Of a stretch of DNA of 64,000 bases, positions 27,076 through 35,995 are shown one piece after another. The DNA lies in contig NZ_JTHE03000091.1 of NCBI RefSeq assembly GCF_000817775.3, positions 1-64,000 on the forward strand, read 5' to 3'. Made by a program: the position numbers and the translations under genes. Position 1 is the stretch's first letter. Each line of letters begins with the position of its first letter. This DNA comes from Lyngbya confervoides BDU141951 (lineage in GTDB: Bacteria; Cyanobacteriota; Cyanobacteriia; Thermosynechococcales; Thermosynechococcaceae). Under the pieces are notes generated by a model that had not been told where the DNA came from, searched no databases, and saw nothing but the letters and a program-made list of their open reading frames with translations.

Positions 27076-28902
27076 ATGGTTCAGCCCCAACCTGCCCTTG
27101 ATCGGCAAAAATATCGGATTACTTCTGCCCGTAAGCTAGGGCTAGACAACCTCCGAACCTTCGTGGTTCTGGGGTTTATTAGTCTGCTTCTGTTTGGATT
27201 GATTACTCCTCGCCTCTTCTTTCTACAGCTCGTTAACGGTGCTCGCAATCGGGAGTTGGCGGAAGAAAATCGCATTCGTATCATTCCTGAGGCCCCCGAG
27301 CGCGGCAAAATTTTTGATCGCAAGGGCCGGATTCTGGCCGAAAGTGAATTTAACTATTCCCTTTTTGTGTGGCCCGAGGCGACAAAACTTCGGAAATGGC
27401 CAAAAACCCTGGAGATTTTGACCCGAGTTCTGGATACCTCTGCCCCAGATCTGCTCGAAAAAGTGAGAACGGGCGATCCGAACTCTCGCTATCTGTCTCG
27501 CGTTGCTCAAAATCTCACCTTTGCCCAGGTGGTGGCCCTTGCAGAGCGGCGCAACGAACTGGTGGGAATTCATATCGGTAAAGAGCCGGTCCGATCCTAT
27601 CCCCATGGAGAGTTGGCGGCCCATGTGTTGGGCTACACCGGAGAAATTAGCGAAGCCCAGATCCAGGCCTGGAATGAATCGCCAGCCAGCCAGGCCGAGG
27701 ACAAGGGAAAGTATCGACTGGGAGACATTGTTGGCCAGCTTGGCGTTGAGTATACCCATGAACCCCAGCTCCATGGTCTTTGGGGGGGGCAGCAGGTGGA
27801 GGTCAACGGATCGGGGCAAGTTGTTCGCATTCTGGGCGAAAAACCCGCACAGCCCGGTCAAAATCTCACCTTGACCCTGGATCTCGATGTCCAAATGGCC
27901 GCAGAAAAAGCCCTGGGCAATAAACTCGGGGCCATTGTTGCCCTTGATCCTCGTAATGGCGCTGTGCTCGCCATGGCGAGCCGCCCTGCCTTCAACCCGA
28001 ACTGGTTTTCTAAATCAATGACGGAAGCGGAATGGCAGTCCCTTCAGGGCAAGACGTACCCCTTTGTGAATCGAGCCACCCAGGGCTTTCCGCCCGCAAG
28101 CACCTTCAAGGTGATTACTGCAATCGCGGGATTAGAATCGGGGACCTTTAAGCCCGACTCTATTTTGATGACTTACCCAGCGGTGCATGGGGTGGGGGAT
28201 TGGAACCGGGCTGGGTTTGGGGCCATCGGCTTTGTAACGGCCCTACAATGGAGCAGCAACACCTTTTTTGGTCAGGTGGCTGTGAAGTCGAAACCTGAAA
28301 CGGTCATTGATTGGGCACGCAAGTTGGGGGTTGGAGAACCCACTGGGATTGATCTGCCCGAGGAAGCCTCCGGCTTTATTCCCACCCCCGATTGGAAAAA
28401 AGAGCAAATTGGGGTGGATTGGTTTCCAGCTGATTCTGTGATGATTGCCATTGGTCAAGGCGCGGTGCAAATGACGCCGCTTCAGGCTGCGGTGGTCTTT
28501 TCCGTTCCAGCCAATGGCGGATATCGCGTCAGGCCCCACCTGGTGGCATCGGCTCCAGATGTCAAGCCTGTGCCTCTGAACTTAAAAGACAGCACCTTAA
28601 AGGTCTTGCGCACCGGTCTGCGGGCGGTGGTGACCAGCGGGACTGGGACGGCTTTAAATGTGCCCTCTATTCCGCCATCGGCAGGCAAGAGCGGCACGGG
28701 GGAAGATCCTCCCCGACAATCCCACACCTGGTTTGGATCCTACGCACCCTTTGACAAACCAGAAATTGCCGTCGTAGCCTTTGGCGAGAATACCGGAGGC
28801 GGAGGCGGATCCGTGGCCGGTCCGATGGCTTTACAGGTCATGGAGGCCTACTTTAAAAACAATCCTCGGAAGCCTACAGTTCAGGCAAAACAACCCAATT
28901 AA
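27076..28902 (+). CDS. mrdA: Penicillin-binding protein 2 (MrdA), elongation transpeptidase
   Basis: A 608-residue class B PBP that cross-links peptidoglycan during cell elongation, with RodA as the usual partner (not in this window). One N-terminal membrane anchor (VVLGFISLLLFGLITPRLFF). The dimerisation domain has RIIPEAPERGKIFDRKGRIL. Transpeptidase motifs are the active Ser342 in PASTFK, Ser-Ser-Asn at about 393-395, and Lys-Ser-Gly at about 538-540. A Gly-rich loop near the end (NTGGGGGSVAGP) is usual in PBP2. The gene is flanked by mutS2 and a facing sepF-like gene, so it sits among cell-envelope functions. Confidence 0.95.
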   Translation: MVQPQPALDRQKYRITSARKLGLDNLRTFVVLGFISLLLFGLITPRLFFLQLVNGARNRELAEENRIRIIPEAPERGKIFDRKGRILAESEFNYSLFVWPEATKLRKWPKTLEILTRVLDTSAPDLLEKVRTGDPNSRYLSRVAQNLTFAQVVALAERRNELVGIHIGKEPVRSYPHGELAAHVLGYTGEISEAQIQAWNESPASQAEDKGKYRLGDIVGQLGVEYTHEPQLHGLWGGQQVEVNGSGQVVRILGEKPAQPGQNLTLTLDLDVQMAAEKALGNKLGAIVALDPRNGAVLAMASRPAFNPNWFSKSMTEAEWQSLQGKTYPFVNRATQGFPPASTFKVITAIAGLESGTFKPDSILMTYPAVHGVGDWNRAGFGAIGFVTALQWSSNTFFGQVAVKSKPETVIDWARKLGVGEPTGIDLPEEASGFIPTPDWKKEQIGVDWFPADSVMIAIGQGAVQMTPLQAAVVFSVPANGGYRVRPHLVASAPDVKPVPLNLKDSTLKVLRTGLRAVVTSGTGTALNVPSIPPSAGKSGTGEDPPRQSHTWFGSYAPFDKPEIAVVAFGENTGGGGGSVAGPMALQVMEAYFKNNPRKPTVQAKQPN

Positions 28903-28987
28903 CGCCTAAACTCAAGTTGCCACAACCCCTAGGACCAGGGCTGTTTAGGGCAACCGCGAAGGGCTGGAACGCTGAAATTCAGCGATT

Positions 28988-29329
28988 TTATGGAAGATGA
29001 CGCGCCATGTCGGTAGCCAAGGTCGGGTCCGTCGCCCAGCTTTGGCAGGTGTCTTCAATGCCTGGGGTAGACACGCGAATATTGGGGGGGCAAAACATGA
29101 CCACATCTCGGCCAATTTTGACCTGCTGACCCGCGATCGCACAGAGGCATCCTGAGGTAAAGTCCGTCATGCGCTGGGCTAGATCGGCGGGAAGGCTCTC
29201 TAAATTGAATAACACCACCTGGCCCGACTTCAAAATTGAAACGGCCTGCTCAACGCATTCCCAAGACTCTGGCTGCATCGTGTAAACGTTGGGGAGAGCC
29301 TTTTGAGTAAAAAATAAATTGCTAGTCAT
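28988..29329 (-). CDS. Short SepF-domain protein
   Basis: A 113-residue protein matching the SepF domain (EQAVSILKSGQVVLFNLESL, then FTSGCLCAIAGQQVKIGRDV and VVMFCPPNIRVST). SepF binds FtsZ and anchors the Z ring. Cyanobacterial SepF (Cdv2/Ylmf) is normally about 190 residues with an N-terminal amphipathic membrane-binding helix and a linker. Here only the globular domain plus a short C-terminal tail is present, so it is a shortened paralogue or a regulator that cannot target the membrane by itself. It faces mrdA with 85 bases between stops. Confidence 0.82.
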   Translation of the reverse strand: MTSNLFFTQKALPNVYTMQPESWECVEQAVSILKSGQVVLFNLESLPADLAQRMTDFTSGCLCAIAGQQVKIGRDVVMFCPPNIRVSTPGIEDTCQSWATDPTLATDMARHLP

Positions 29330-29748
29330 TTTTTTGTGAATTTTTATGGATTTAAATGCTCAAAACCTGCGCCCTGTCATGAAATACCGACCTCGTTTGT
29401 ATCCACACCCCGGCGGTTAAGCCATAAACCCCCAAACTCCTGAGGTTTGCTCAATGATACCCCCAGGACTGAAAATATAGGAAAAACAATATCTGAACCC
29501 CCCCTCTTTAGCCAGAGGGCTGCTGGATAGATTGGCCCTCCCCTCCGCTGCTTCCAGAACCGGGAAAAGGGGGAGGAGTCAAGGCCAAAGTCCTCTCTCA
29601 ATTATTGAGAGCAGAGGTGAGGGTGAGGGCCACGGCCGCCATTCGCTGGATGAAAGATTGGCAGTAGGATATCCGTAGGGGGGTGCCACCCTTGGCAAGG
29701 GATGCTAAGGGGTTGCGGCCTTCACTGTTTGTTTAGGAGTGCGGTTTT
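29330..29748. other. Intergenic region upstream of hflX
   Basis: About 420 bases with several inverted repeats. One is CTCTCAA / TTGAGAG near 29595-29615. Another is a CCCTTGGCAAGGG hairpin near 29690-29702. A GGAGG-rich palindromic stretch near 29540-29575 resembles dispersed cyanobacterial intergenic repeats. An open frame on the - strand (29377-29601) runs through this repeat-like DNA and I do not consider it a gene. A ribosome-binding site (29734-29739) ends the region. Confidence 0.45.
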
Positions 29749-29751
29749 ATC
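29734..29751 (+). promoter_or_regulatory. Ribosome-binding site and AUC start of hflX
   Basis: TAGGAG (29734-29739) lies 9 bases before ATC (29749-29751). An in-frame stop (the TAG at 29734-29736 itself) closes the frame upstream. No ATG, GTG or TTG occurs in frame until GTG 29842, 31 codons later and already inside conserved HflX sequence. The site therefore points to AUC as the initiation codon. Confidence 0.65.
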
Positions 29752-31440
29752 GAAGCTATCTTTGGCCAGTTACAAGGCCTTAAATCCAGCCAGCTAAAGC
29801 AGCTCCGTCGCCTTTACCATCAGCGGGTTCCGCCCAATTGTGTGGTTACGCCCGAGCTGACGCAGCGTTTGGCGGCTGTTAGTGCCGATCTGCAAGAATC
29901 CGTCTGTCTCTATCTCAATCGTCGCGGTCAGGTGGTCCGGGTTGGGGTGGGCACGCCCATGCAAACTCAAATTCCCCCGCTAGATCTCCCGCGCTATGGT
30001 GCTGAACGGCTTAGTGGAATTCGCTGTATTGCCACAACGCTGAAGGTTCAGCCGCCTAAGGAATCGGACCTGGCTGCCATGGCTCTCCAGCGTCTAGATG
30101 TTATGGCCCTCGTGACCCTTTCAGGATCTGGCTTTGAGCGCCGGGGGGGCGGTGCCACCGGATACGTGGGACAAGTGTACTTGGCCCACCTCACCGCACA
30201 ACCGGATGCACCCTGGACCGTCAGCGTAGCCCAGAGCTTAGACTGGCTGGCTGAGCAAGATTTCCTGGCGCTGGTGGATGAAATTGAGGCCGCGTTTGCC
30301 AAGCTGGCCATGCGCTTGCCCCATGCCGACACAGCAGGTGGCGATCGCGTTTTGGCGGTGAGTTTGGTATCTCAGGATAGCTCAGACCCTCAAGCTCAAC
30401 GGATCCTGGCTGAAGTACAGCGCCTTGTTGAAAGTGCGGGCGGCACGGTTCTAGAAGCCGTTCAGCAAAAACGCAGCCACCCCCATCCCCAAACGGTGAT
30501 TGGAGCCGGGAAGGTTCGTGAGGTGGCGCTGAAGGTGCAAACCTTAGGCGCCAATCTTGTCGTGTTTGATCGAGATCTATCTCCGGTACAGATTCGCAAT
30601 TTAGAGGCGCAGTTGGGAGTGCGTGTGGTGGACCGCACCGAAGTCATTCTGGATATCTTTGCCCAGCGCGCCCAAACTCGCGCCGGAAAGCTGCAGGTGG
30701 AGCTGGCACAGTTGGAATATTTGCTGCCCCGGCTGACGGGTCGGGGGCAAGCCATGTCCCGGCTCGGGGGCGGCATTGGCACCCGTGGACCAGGCGAAAC
30801 TCAGCTTGAAACAGAGCGTCGTACTATTCAGCGGCGACTGAATCGCCTTCAAAAGGAGGTGGATCATCTTCAGGCCCATCGATCGCGCCTGCGGCAGAAG
30901 CGACAAAACCAAGGCGTTCCCTCCATTGCGGTTGTGGGCTACACCAATGCTGGCAAATCAACCCTGCTCAACGTCTTGACCAATGCCGAAGTTTATACTG
31001 CCGACCAGCTTTTTGCCACCCTAGACCCCACCACCCGTCGACTCAATTTAACCGCAGATCAAGCAGATCAAGATCTACATTCTTTGGTGCTGGTAGACAC
31101 CGTGGGGTTTATCCACGAGCTGCCTCCTTCGCTGCTAGATGCGTTTCGAGCCACCCTCGAGGAGGTCACGGAGGCCGATGGCCTACTGCATGTCGTGGAT
31201 CTATCCCATCCCGCCTGGCGCGAGCACATTGAATCTGTCGAGCAGATTCTTGCGGAAATGCCCACCGTGCCCGGCCCGGCCCTCCTAGTCTTTAACAAAA
31301 TTGATCAAGTGGATAGCTCTAGCTTGGAACTGGCCAAGCGACTCTTTCCCCAGGCTGTCTTCATTGCGGCCCAGGAACGCCTAGGCCTAAGCACCCTCCG
31401 TCAGCGCTTAGTGCAGCTTGTTACCTATGTAACCTCCTAG
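29749..31440 (+). CDS. hflX: GTPase HflX (ribosome-associated), probable AUC start
   Basis: A 563-residue GTPase that splits stalled or stress-inactivated ribosomes. The N-terminal part is a cyanobacterial extension; the HflX domain includes HPQTVIGAGKVREVALKVQ and SRLGGGIGTRGPGETQLETE. The G domain has G1 VGYTNAGKSTLLNVL, G3 DTVGFI and G4 NKID. Translation from ATC 29749 gives E-A-I-F-G-Q-L-Q-G-L-K, matching the M-E-T-I/V-(Y/F)-G-N-L-Q-G-L-K start I know from cyanobacterial homologues, with ATC exactly at the Met position. A GTG at 29842 would remove 31 conserved residues. A sequencing change of ATG to ATC is the main alternative. Confidence 0.93.
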   Translation: MEAIFGQLQGLKSSQLKQLRRLYHQRVPPNCVVTPELTQRLAAVSADLQESVCLYLNRRGQVVRVGVGTPMQTQIPPLDLPRYGAERLSGIRCIATTLKVQPPKESDLAAMALQRLDVMALVTLSGSGFERRGGGATGYVGQVYLAHLTAQPDAPWTVSVAQSLDWLAEQDFLALVDEIEAAFAKLAMRLPHADTAGGDRVLAVSLVSQDSSDPQAQRILAEVQRLVESAGGTVLEAVQQKRSHPHPQTVIGAGKVREVALKVQTLGANLVVFDRDLSPVQIRNLEAQLGVRVVDRTEVILDIFAQRAQTRAGKLQVELAQLEYLLPRLTGRGQAMSRLGGGIGTRGPGETQLETERRTIQRRLNRLQKEVDHLQAHRSRLRQKRQNQGVPSIAVVGYTNAGKSTLLNVLTNAEVYTADQLFATLDPTTRRLNLTADQADQDLHSLVLVDTVGFIHELPPSLLDAFRATLEEVTEADGLLHVVDLSHPAWREHIESVEQILAEMPTVPGPALLVFNKIDQVDSSSLELAKRLFPQAVFIAAQERLGLSTLRQRLVQLVTYVTS

Positions 31441-31981
31441 AAATGCCCACCCTCACCGCGGTGACTGCACGCCATGGCTGGGCAAATATGAAGGATGATT
31501 TACATTTAAGAAGTTGCTACTTTACGGGATACAAACTTTGTTTTCAGAGCCTTGGCACTCTTTAGATCGCCTCCTATAGTAGTAACTGAAGCAAGTAGCT
31601 TCCCTGGCAGATTAGACAGCCAATTGAACACAAACAAAGAGGTAAATGCGCTGTTGCAAGTACGATCTGTCTCGTTCAAACCCAATAGCACCCTACTCAA
31701 GGGCTGAGAAACCTCCACTGTAGAGAAGGGAGTCCTATCCAAAGCTGAAAGGCAATGTGGCTTTGGCAATGCTCCAGAGAGGATCCGAGAAGATGAGGTT
31801 GGTTTAGCTTAGAGAGGCAGGGTGCTATTGTAATGATTATGCCCTAACCATTATGCTCTAACTGTTGAAAGCAGCCTGCTTTAAAGCTGTTTTCTGAGGC
31901 CGTTTGCTCAGAAATGGCCTCCATAGACCTCACCACCAGAGCAATGATTGCATGGCTTTGCCCCAACGCTGATGGGTAAGC
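31441..31981. other. Intergenic region hflX / GH10, with one doubtful ORF
   Basis: About 540 bases between convergent genes. A - strand open frame at 31506-31769 (87 residues, starting MPKPHCLSALDRTPFS) has no family resemblance or membrane segment that I can recognise. A second stretch near 31920-31975 has codon-like composition with stops in every frame, so the region may hold decayed coding DNA. I cannot name its source. Confidence 0.35.
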
Positions 31982-33544
31982 CTATTCTAGAAGCCGGTGC
32001 CTTAACGCTTGCAACCGCCCAAAAGAGTCCTTAGGCCTCAGATCAGCCTGGAGTAGGCCACCGTGGGGCCAAAAACCACCGTCGGCAAAATCCCACCAGG
32101 TGACGGCATGGATGAAGGGTTTGCTGTAGCAAAGCGTATAAAATTGCTCCACCCAATCGGCTTGAATTGCTTCTGTCCAGGGTTGATGCCAAAGTCCCGG
32201 CACCGTCTTAAAGTGGCTGCTTAGATCGGGGGTTGTTGCCGAAGAGACGCCCAGCTCAGTGATATGAATTGGCCTTCCCAATTGACCAAAGCGCTCCAGG
32301 AGTCGGTTAATTTCAAACATATCCTGACTGGGATAGTAGAGCTGTAAACCGATAATTTCAAAGGGAATTTCGGCTTCTAGACAGCGTTGGAGATATTGAT
32401 AGGCACTCTTCTTGGGCAGGGGGTAGGCATGTTTGGGAACATATTCTGCCCACAGGCAGCAAGCATTAATAATACGCTGTACCTTTGGGTATCCTGCGGC
32501 TGCGGCTGCAGAGGCTAACCGAGTGATCTCCAGGAACTGATCGGGGGAATAGTTGAGGATATTGGCCCAGTCAATGTCATGGGCCTCGTTGATCAGGTCG
32601 TAGTAGGGAATCCGATGGCCATAGTGGCGGGTAATCTGGGTCACTCGCTGCTGGGTGCGATCGCAGAGTTGATCGTAGGATAATTCCTTGATCCAATCGG
32701 GGACGCCTGCTTCGTGAAACCAGACGAGGGGATGACCCTTAGGCGTAATCTTCGCACCTTCTAGCCAGGATAGGGCGCGATCAATTCGGGCAAAGTTAGG
32801 CTGGCCCGGTTGGGGTTCAAAGGACCGCCAGTAAAAGGGTAAGGTGGCAAAGTTAAACAACGCTTGAAACTGGCGGTCGTAGCTGTCTCCAGCCTCGGGG
32901 TGCCCAAAGAAGTTACATCCCCAGAGAAACTCCGGGCGGGGAGGGTGTTGGGCAATGTGCTGGCGGGCCTGTTCATAGACGGCGAGTTCTCCAGCCCACA
33001 GTCCCTCTCGCAGAGATTCGCTGGCTAACATTGCCTGTTCCCTCCGGGAGGATGGTGTTTGGGCCTGCTGCAGTTTCAGGGATGCCCGTTGCAATCGAGA
33101 TTCAACCTGATCCGAAGGCCGATAGCCGCGACTGGCCCAAGTGGCGATTGCGGCCCGGACCCGATATATGCGGGATTCGGCGCAGGCGAGATTTAGATTT
33201 AACGGAAAATCTGGGGGTTGATAGCCTCGACCTTGATTATCTGCATAGAGGGTAACGTTGCCAAAGCCTGGGATCGCCTGATAAAAGGCGATCGCCACGG
33301 GCTGCGACGGCAGCTGGGTCCACAGCTTGCCATCCCTCACCGTACGCGGCGGATTTGGCAGGGGATCATCCTGAAGCGAGAGAAAATAGGTCTGGTTCAG
33401 CACCTCTTGGGGCATGGGAACCCCCTGGGCAGTCCAGGCCTCGATCAGCTGCCGATTCCCGCTAAATGTCAAAGCTGGACGCGACCCCAGAAGAGTGGCA
33501 GCGCTGGCTCCGGTGGTGAGCTGTAAAAAGTGGCGACGATCCAT
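31982..33544 (-). CDS. Tat-exported GH10 family glycoside hydrolase (endo-beta-1,4-xylanase type)
   Basis: A 520-residue exported hydrolase. The start MDRRHFLQLTTGASAATLLG is a Tat signal (R-R-H-F-L), so the protein should be exported folded. Residues 20-190 are a region without a recognised family. Residues 200-515 are a GH10 TIM barrel: FLWGCNFFGHPEA at the start, GHPLVWFHEAGVPDWI, the acid/base Glu in DLINEAHDIDWA, and the nucleophile Glu in IHITELGVSSA. GH10 enzymes cleave xylan and related beta-1,4 glycans; the true substrate here is unknown, and the cell's own sheath polysaccharide is possible. ATG 33544 is chosen because the Tat motif follows at once. It is downstream of cbiO by about 200 bases. 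Confidence 0.9.
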   Translation of the reverse strand: MDRRHFLQLTTGASAATLLGSRPALTFSGNRQLIEAWTAQGVPMPQEVLNQTYFLSLQDDPLPNPPRTVRDGKLWTQLPSQPVAIAFYQAIPGFGNVTLYADNQGRGYQPPDFPLNLNLACAESRIYRVRAAIATWASRGYRPSDQVESRLQRASLKLQQAQTPSSRREQAMLASESLREGLWAGELAVYEQARQHIAQHPPRPEFLWGCNFFGHPEAGDSYDRQFQALFNFATLPFYWRSFEPQPGQPNFARIDRALSWLEGAKITPKGHPLVWFHEAGVPDWIKELSYDQLCDRTQQRVTQITRHYGHRIPYYDLINEAHDIDWANILNYSPDQFLEITRLASAAAAAGYPKVQRIINACCLWAEYVPKHAYPLPKKSAYQYLQRCLEAEIPFEIIGLQLYYPSQDMFEINRLLERFGQLGRPIHITELGVSSATTPDLSSHFKTVPGLWHQPWTEAIQADWVEQFYTLCYSKPFIHAVTWWDFADGGFWPHGGLLQADLRPKDSFGRLQALRHRLLE

Positions 33545-33747
33545 TGCATTTTGAGCCGATATCGAGCATCTCTTCCCGGGTTGAGAACTCCGGGGCTTGG
33601 GGTTAGGATACCCAGTGAACGGGAGGGTTCCCCCCAAAGACGATCGGGGGAATCCCTGCAAGCGCCCTTTGCGGGGTGACAGGATCTGCTGCTGTGGTCC
33701 GGACCCCCTGGGTAGATCTTGCCTGAGGACAGGATCTCAGGGCTCCC

Positions 33748-34554
33748 TTAACTCAGCGGAGCGTCGCAAGGATGGGGATGGGGAATTAAGGAATGGGGCT
33801 TTTCCAGCCCATGGGCCTCCATGAGGGATTGATTCCGCATGACTTGGCGAATCTCTCCATCTGCGACAACGACGCCGTCGTCAACCAGGATGACTCGATC
33901 GCATACTTCCAACAAAAACTCCAGGTCATGGGAGGCAATCACCAGCGTTTCCCGCGATCCCTGCAAAAAGTGGATCAGGCGGCGGCGAGTGCGGAGATCC
34001 AGACTCGCGGTTGGTTCATCGTAGAGGACAATCTTGGGCTTCATCGCCAGAAGTCCTGCGATCGCCACCATCTGCTTTTCTCCCCCAGACAGGTGATGGG
34101 GGGGGCGATTGGCCAGGGCGTGGGTTCCCGTCAAATCCAGGGCCATGGTTACACGCCTTTTGACCTCTTCCTCGGACAGGCCAAGGTTAAATGGCCCAAA
34201 GGCAATGTCGTCCCAAACGCTGGGGGAAAAGAGCTGATCCTCGGGGTCTTGAAAGAGCAGGCCCACCTCAGAGTGAAAGGTTCCCGGTTGGACCTGCTTG
34301 CCAAACACATGGATAGTGCCCTGGTGGGCAGGCAGGAGTCCACAGACGAGCCGAAAGAGAGTAGTTTTTCCACAACCGTTATGGCCAATGAACCCCACCC
34401 GCTCTCCTGCTTTGATCCGTAGAGAAATGTTCGCTAAAATAGACCGCTGCTCTGAGTAAGAAAAGCTTACTTGTTGGAGATCAATGGCGCATTGAGATGA
34501 ATTTGAAATCTGGAGTTCATGATCAACGCGGGAGGTCTGGGAAGAGGTGATCAT
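33748..34554 (-). CDS. cbiO: Energy-coupling factor ATPase, cobalt/nickel type (CbiO)
   Basis: A 268-residue ABC ATPase that powers Co2+ or Ni2+ import. Walker A is GHNGCGKTTLF, the Q-loop is LFQDPEDQLF (typical of ECF ATPases), the signature is HHLSGGEKQMVAIAG, Walker B is IVLYDEPTASLD, and the switch His is in IASHDLEF. The ATG at 34554 overlaps the cbiQ stop in an ATGA junction, the best start by coupling; upstream Met codons are inside cbiQ. It is the last gene of the metal transporter operon before GH10. The C-terminal His/Pro tail (HSLIPHPHPCD) may bind metal. Confidence 0.95.
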   Translation of the reverse strand: MITSSQTSRVDHELQISNSSQCAIDLQQVSFSYSEQRSILANISLRIKAGERVGFIGHNGCGKTTLFRLVCGLLPAHQGTIHVFGKQVQPGTFHSEVGLLFQDPEDQLFSPSVWDDIAFGPFNLGLSEEEVKRRVTMALDLTGTHALANRPPHHLSGGEKQMVAIAGLLAMKPKIVLYDEPTASLDLRTRRRLIHFLQGSRETLVIASHDLEFLLEVCDRVILVDDGVVVADGEIRQVMRNQSLMEAHGLEKPHSLIPHPHPCDAPLS

Positions 34555-35339
34555 AGGCCTGATAACATCCATTGTGCAACGAGTAAACATACAGTCATGA
34601 GGAGACTCAATGGGGTTAGGGGGACTGAGCTTCCCCTTCCCCTCTGAATCTGCTGGCGATGATGAAGTTGGCGAGTTTGACCATAGCCGCGCAGCTTCAT
34701 GGCTTGATACACCCGCTGGGACTGGTCATAACTACGCAGCAGTAAACTGCCAAATAGGGCAACTAACCACTTCCAGCGCCGATGCAGGGCCTGGGGAGTG
34801 CTCCCATACCCTCGCAGGGTCATGGACTGTCGCATGGTGGCGAGCTGATCGGTCATTTCAAATAGATAGCGGTAGGTCAGTAGCGCCATATCCGTGAGTA
34901 GGGGCGGCACCTTTAGCGATCGCAATGCGCCGACGATTTGCAAAAAAGGTGTTGACCCCAGGAGAATAAAGCCGAGAATTACAATCGCCAAAAACCGACC
35001 TGCAATTAAAATCGCGCCTTGCAATCCTTCGGCTCGTAGGGCCAGCCACCCCCATTGCCACAGAATGTCCTGACCTGAGGTCCAGGGCAGCAGCAGCACC
35101 GTCCCTAAAATCAAGAATCCTGGATAGGGAAGCCGACGCAGCAAGTATTGTAAAGGAAGCTGGGCGTAGAGATACAAGCCCAAAACCATCCCCAGCACCC
35201 AGGGCAGCAGAATTAAGTGCTGCACCATCGCAATGGCAAACATCATGGCAAGTAGACAGAGCAGCTTGGAGCGAACTGGCCATTGATGGACTGCAGAGGA
35301 GCGTGGAATAAAAAAGTCGTGATGTAGGGCAATGACCAC
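34551..35339 (-). CDS. cbiQ: Energy-coupling factor transmembrane protein, cobalt/nickel type (CbiQ)
   Basis: A 262-residue T-component with about five to six membrane helices. The two coupling-helix motifs are present: MRQSMTLRGYGSTPQ (about 168-182) and YQAMKLRGYGQTRQ (about 211-224), each with the A/S-x-x-x-R-G signature that contacts the ATPase. It starts at GTG 35339 with a perfect AGGAGG six bases upstream, 11 bases after the cbiM stop. The stop overlaps the cbiO start (ATGA). With CbiM it forms the membrane part of the importer. Confidence 0.94.
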   Translation of the reverse strand: MVIALHHDFFIPRSSAVHQWPVRSKLLCLLAMMFAIAMVQHLILLPWVLGMVLGLYLYAQLPLQYLLRRLPYPGFLILGTVLLLPWTSGQDILWQWGWLALRAEGLQGAILIAGRFLAIVILGFILLGSTPFLQIVGALRSLKVPPLLTDMALLTYRYLFEMTDQLATMRQSMTLRGYGSTPQALHRRWKWLVALFGSLLLRSYDQSQRVYQAMKLRGYGQTRQLHHRQQIQRGRGSSVPLTPLSLLMTVCLLVAQWMLSGL

Positions 35340-35350
35340 TGTGCCCCTCC

Positions 35351-35995
35351 TTAGCTATTAATCAACTCGGGCTTAATACGGCGCAAAAATAGCGCCGTCA
35401 TCGTAGTGACGCCGCCCTCAATAAACATCAATGGAATATGGGCAATGAGCAGCAGCGAAAGTGCCTGCTCCTCAGAGGCAATGTCTAAATCTGCTGGCAA
35501 GGTCAATAGGATCAGGCTAAAGAAAATGATCGCAGACAGCCCTAACCCAGTTGCTCCAGCCAAAAAGGAAAAAAGCCCAAATCGCCACGACTCCTTTAGC
35601 AGCCCCCGCACCGAATGACGAAGCTGATATACGCCATAGGCCACGAGGGATGGTCCCCCGATCATCACCGCATCGACCCCCAGGGTGGTCAGCCCCCCGT
35701 GGCCTAAGAGCAAGGCCTGGAGCAATAGCCCCACCAAAATTGCGGGCCAGGCGTACCAACCTAAAAGGGCTCCCAGTAAACCATTGAGAACTAAATGGAC
35801 ACTTGCCGGGGGCAGGGGCAGGTTAATCGAAGATCCCACAAAAAAGGCGGCGGTGAGCATGGCCGCCTTGGGTAGGTCCTCAGATGAGGACGCTGTGCGC
35901 CGGATCTGACGCAGCACAAACCAGGTTATGCCGCCAGCAATCCCATAGCCGCCGACACATACTTGCGCTGGGAGCAGCCCATCGGGAATATGCAT
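35351..35995 (-). CDS. cbiM: Cobalt/nickel ECF substrate-binding permease (CbiM)
   Basis: A 214-residue S-component. The N-terminus MHIPDGLLPAQVCVGGYGIAGG is the family signature: the His2 side chain and free N-terminus chelate the metal, so the start is fixed at 35995. About six membrane helices follow. NLPLPPASVHLVLNGLLGALLGWYAW is the central motif with metal-binding His. The start codon shares one base with the stop of the upstream gene (TGATG). Cobalt and nickel forms cannot be separated from this sequence. Confidence 0.95.
   Translation of the reverse strand: MHIPDGLLPAQVCVGGYGIAGGITWFVLRQIRRTASSSEDLPKAAMLTAAFFVGSSINLPLPPASVHLVLNGLLGALLGWYAWPAILVGLLLQALLLGHGGLTTLGVDAVMIGGPSLVAYGVYQLRHSVRGLLKESWRFGLFSFLAGATGLGLSAIIFFSLILLTLPADLDIASEEQALSLLLIAHIPLMFIEGGVTTMTALFLRRIKPELINS

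Noticed and set aside
29377-29601. 74-residue - strand ORF upstream of hflX
   Set aside because: It runs through repeat-like palindromic DNA, has no family resemblance and no ribosome site.
29842-31440. GTG 29842 as hflX start
   Set aside because: It would remove 31 residues that match the conserved cyanobacterial HflX N-terminus, and the only good ribosome site is placed for ATC 29749.
31506-31769. 87-residue - strand ORF as a real gene
   Set aside because: No recognisable domain, no clear ribosome site, and the surrounding DNA has stops in all frames; kept only as a note in the intergenic entry.
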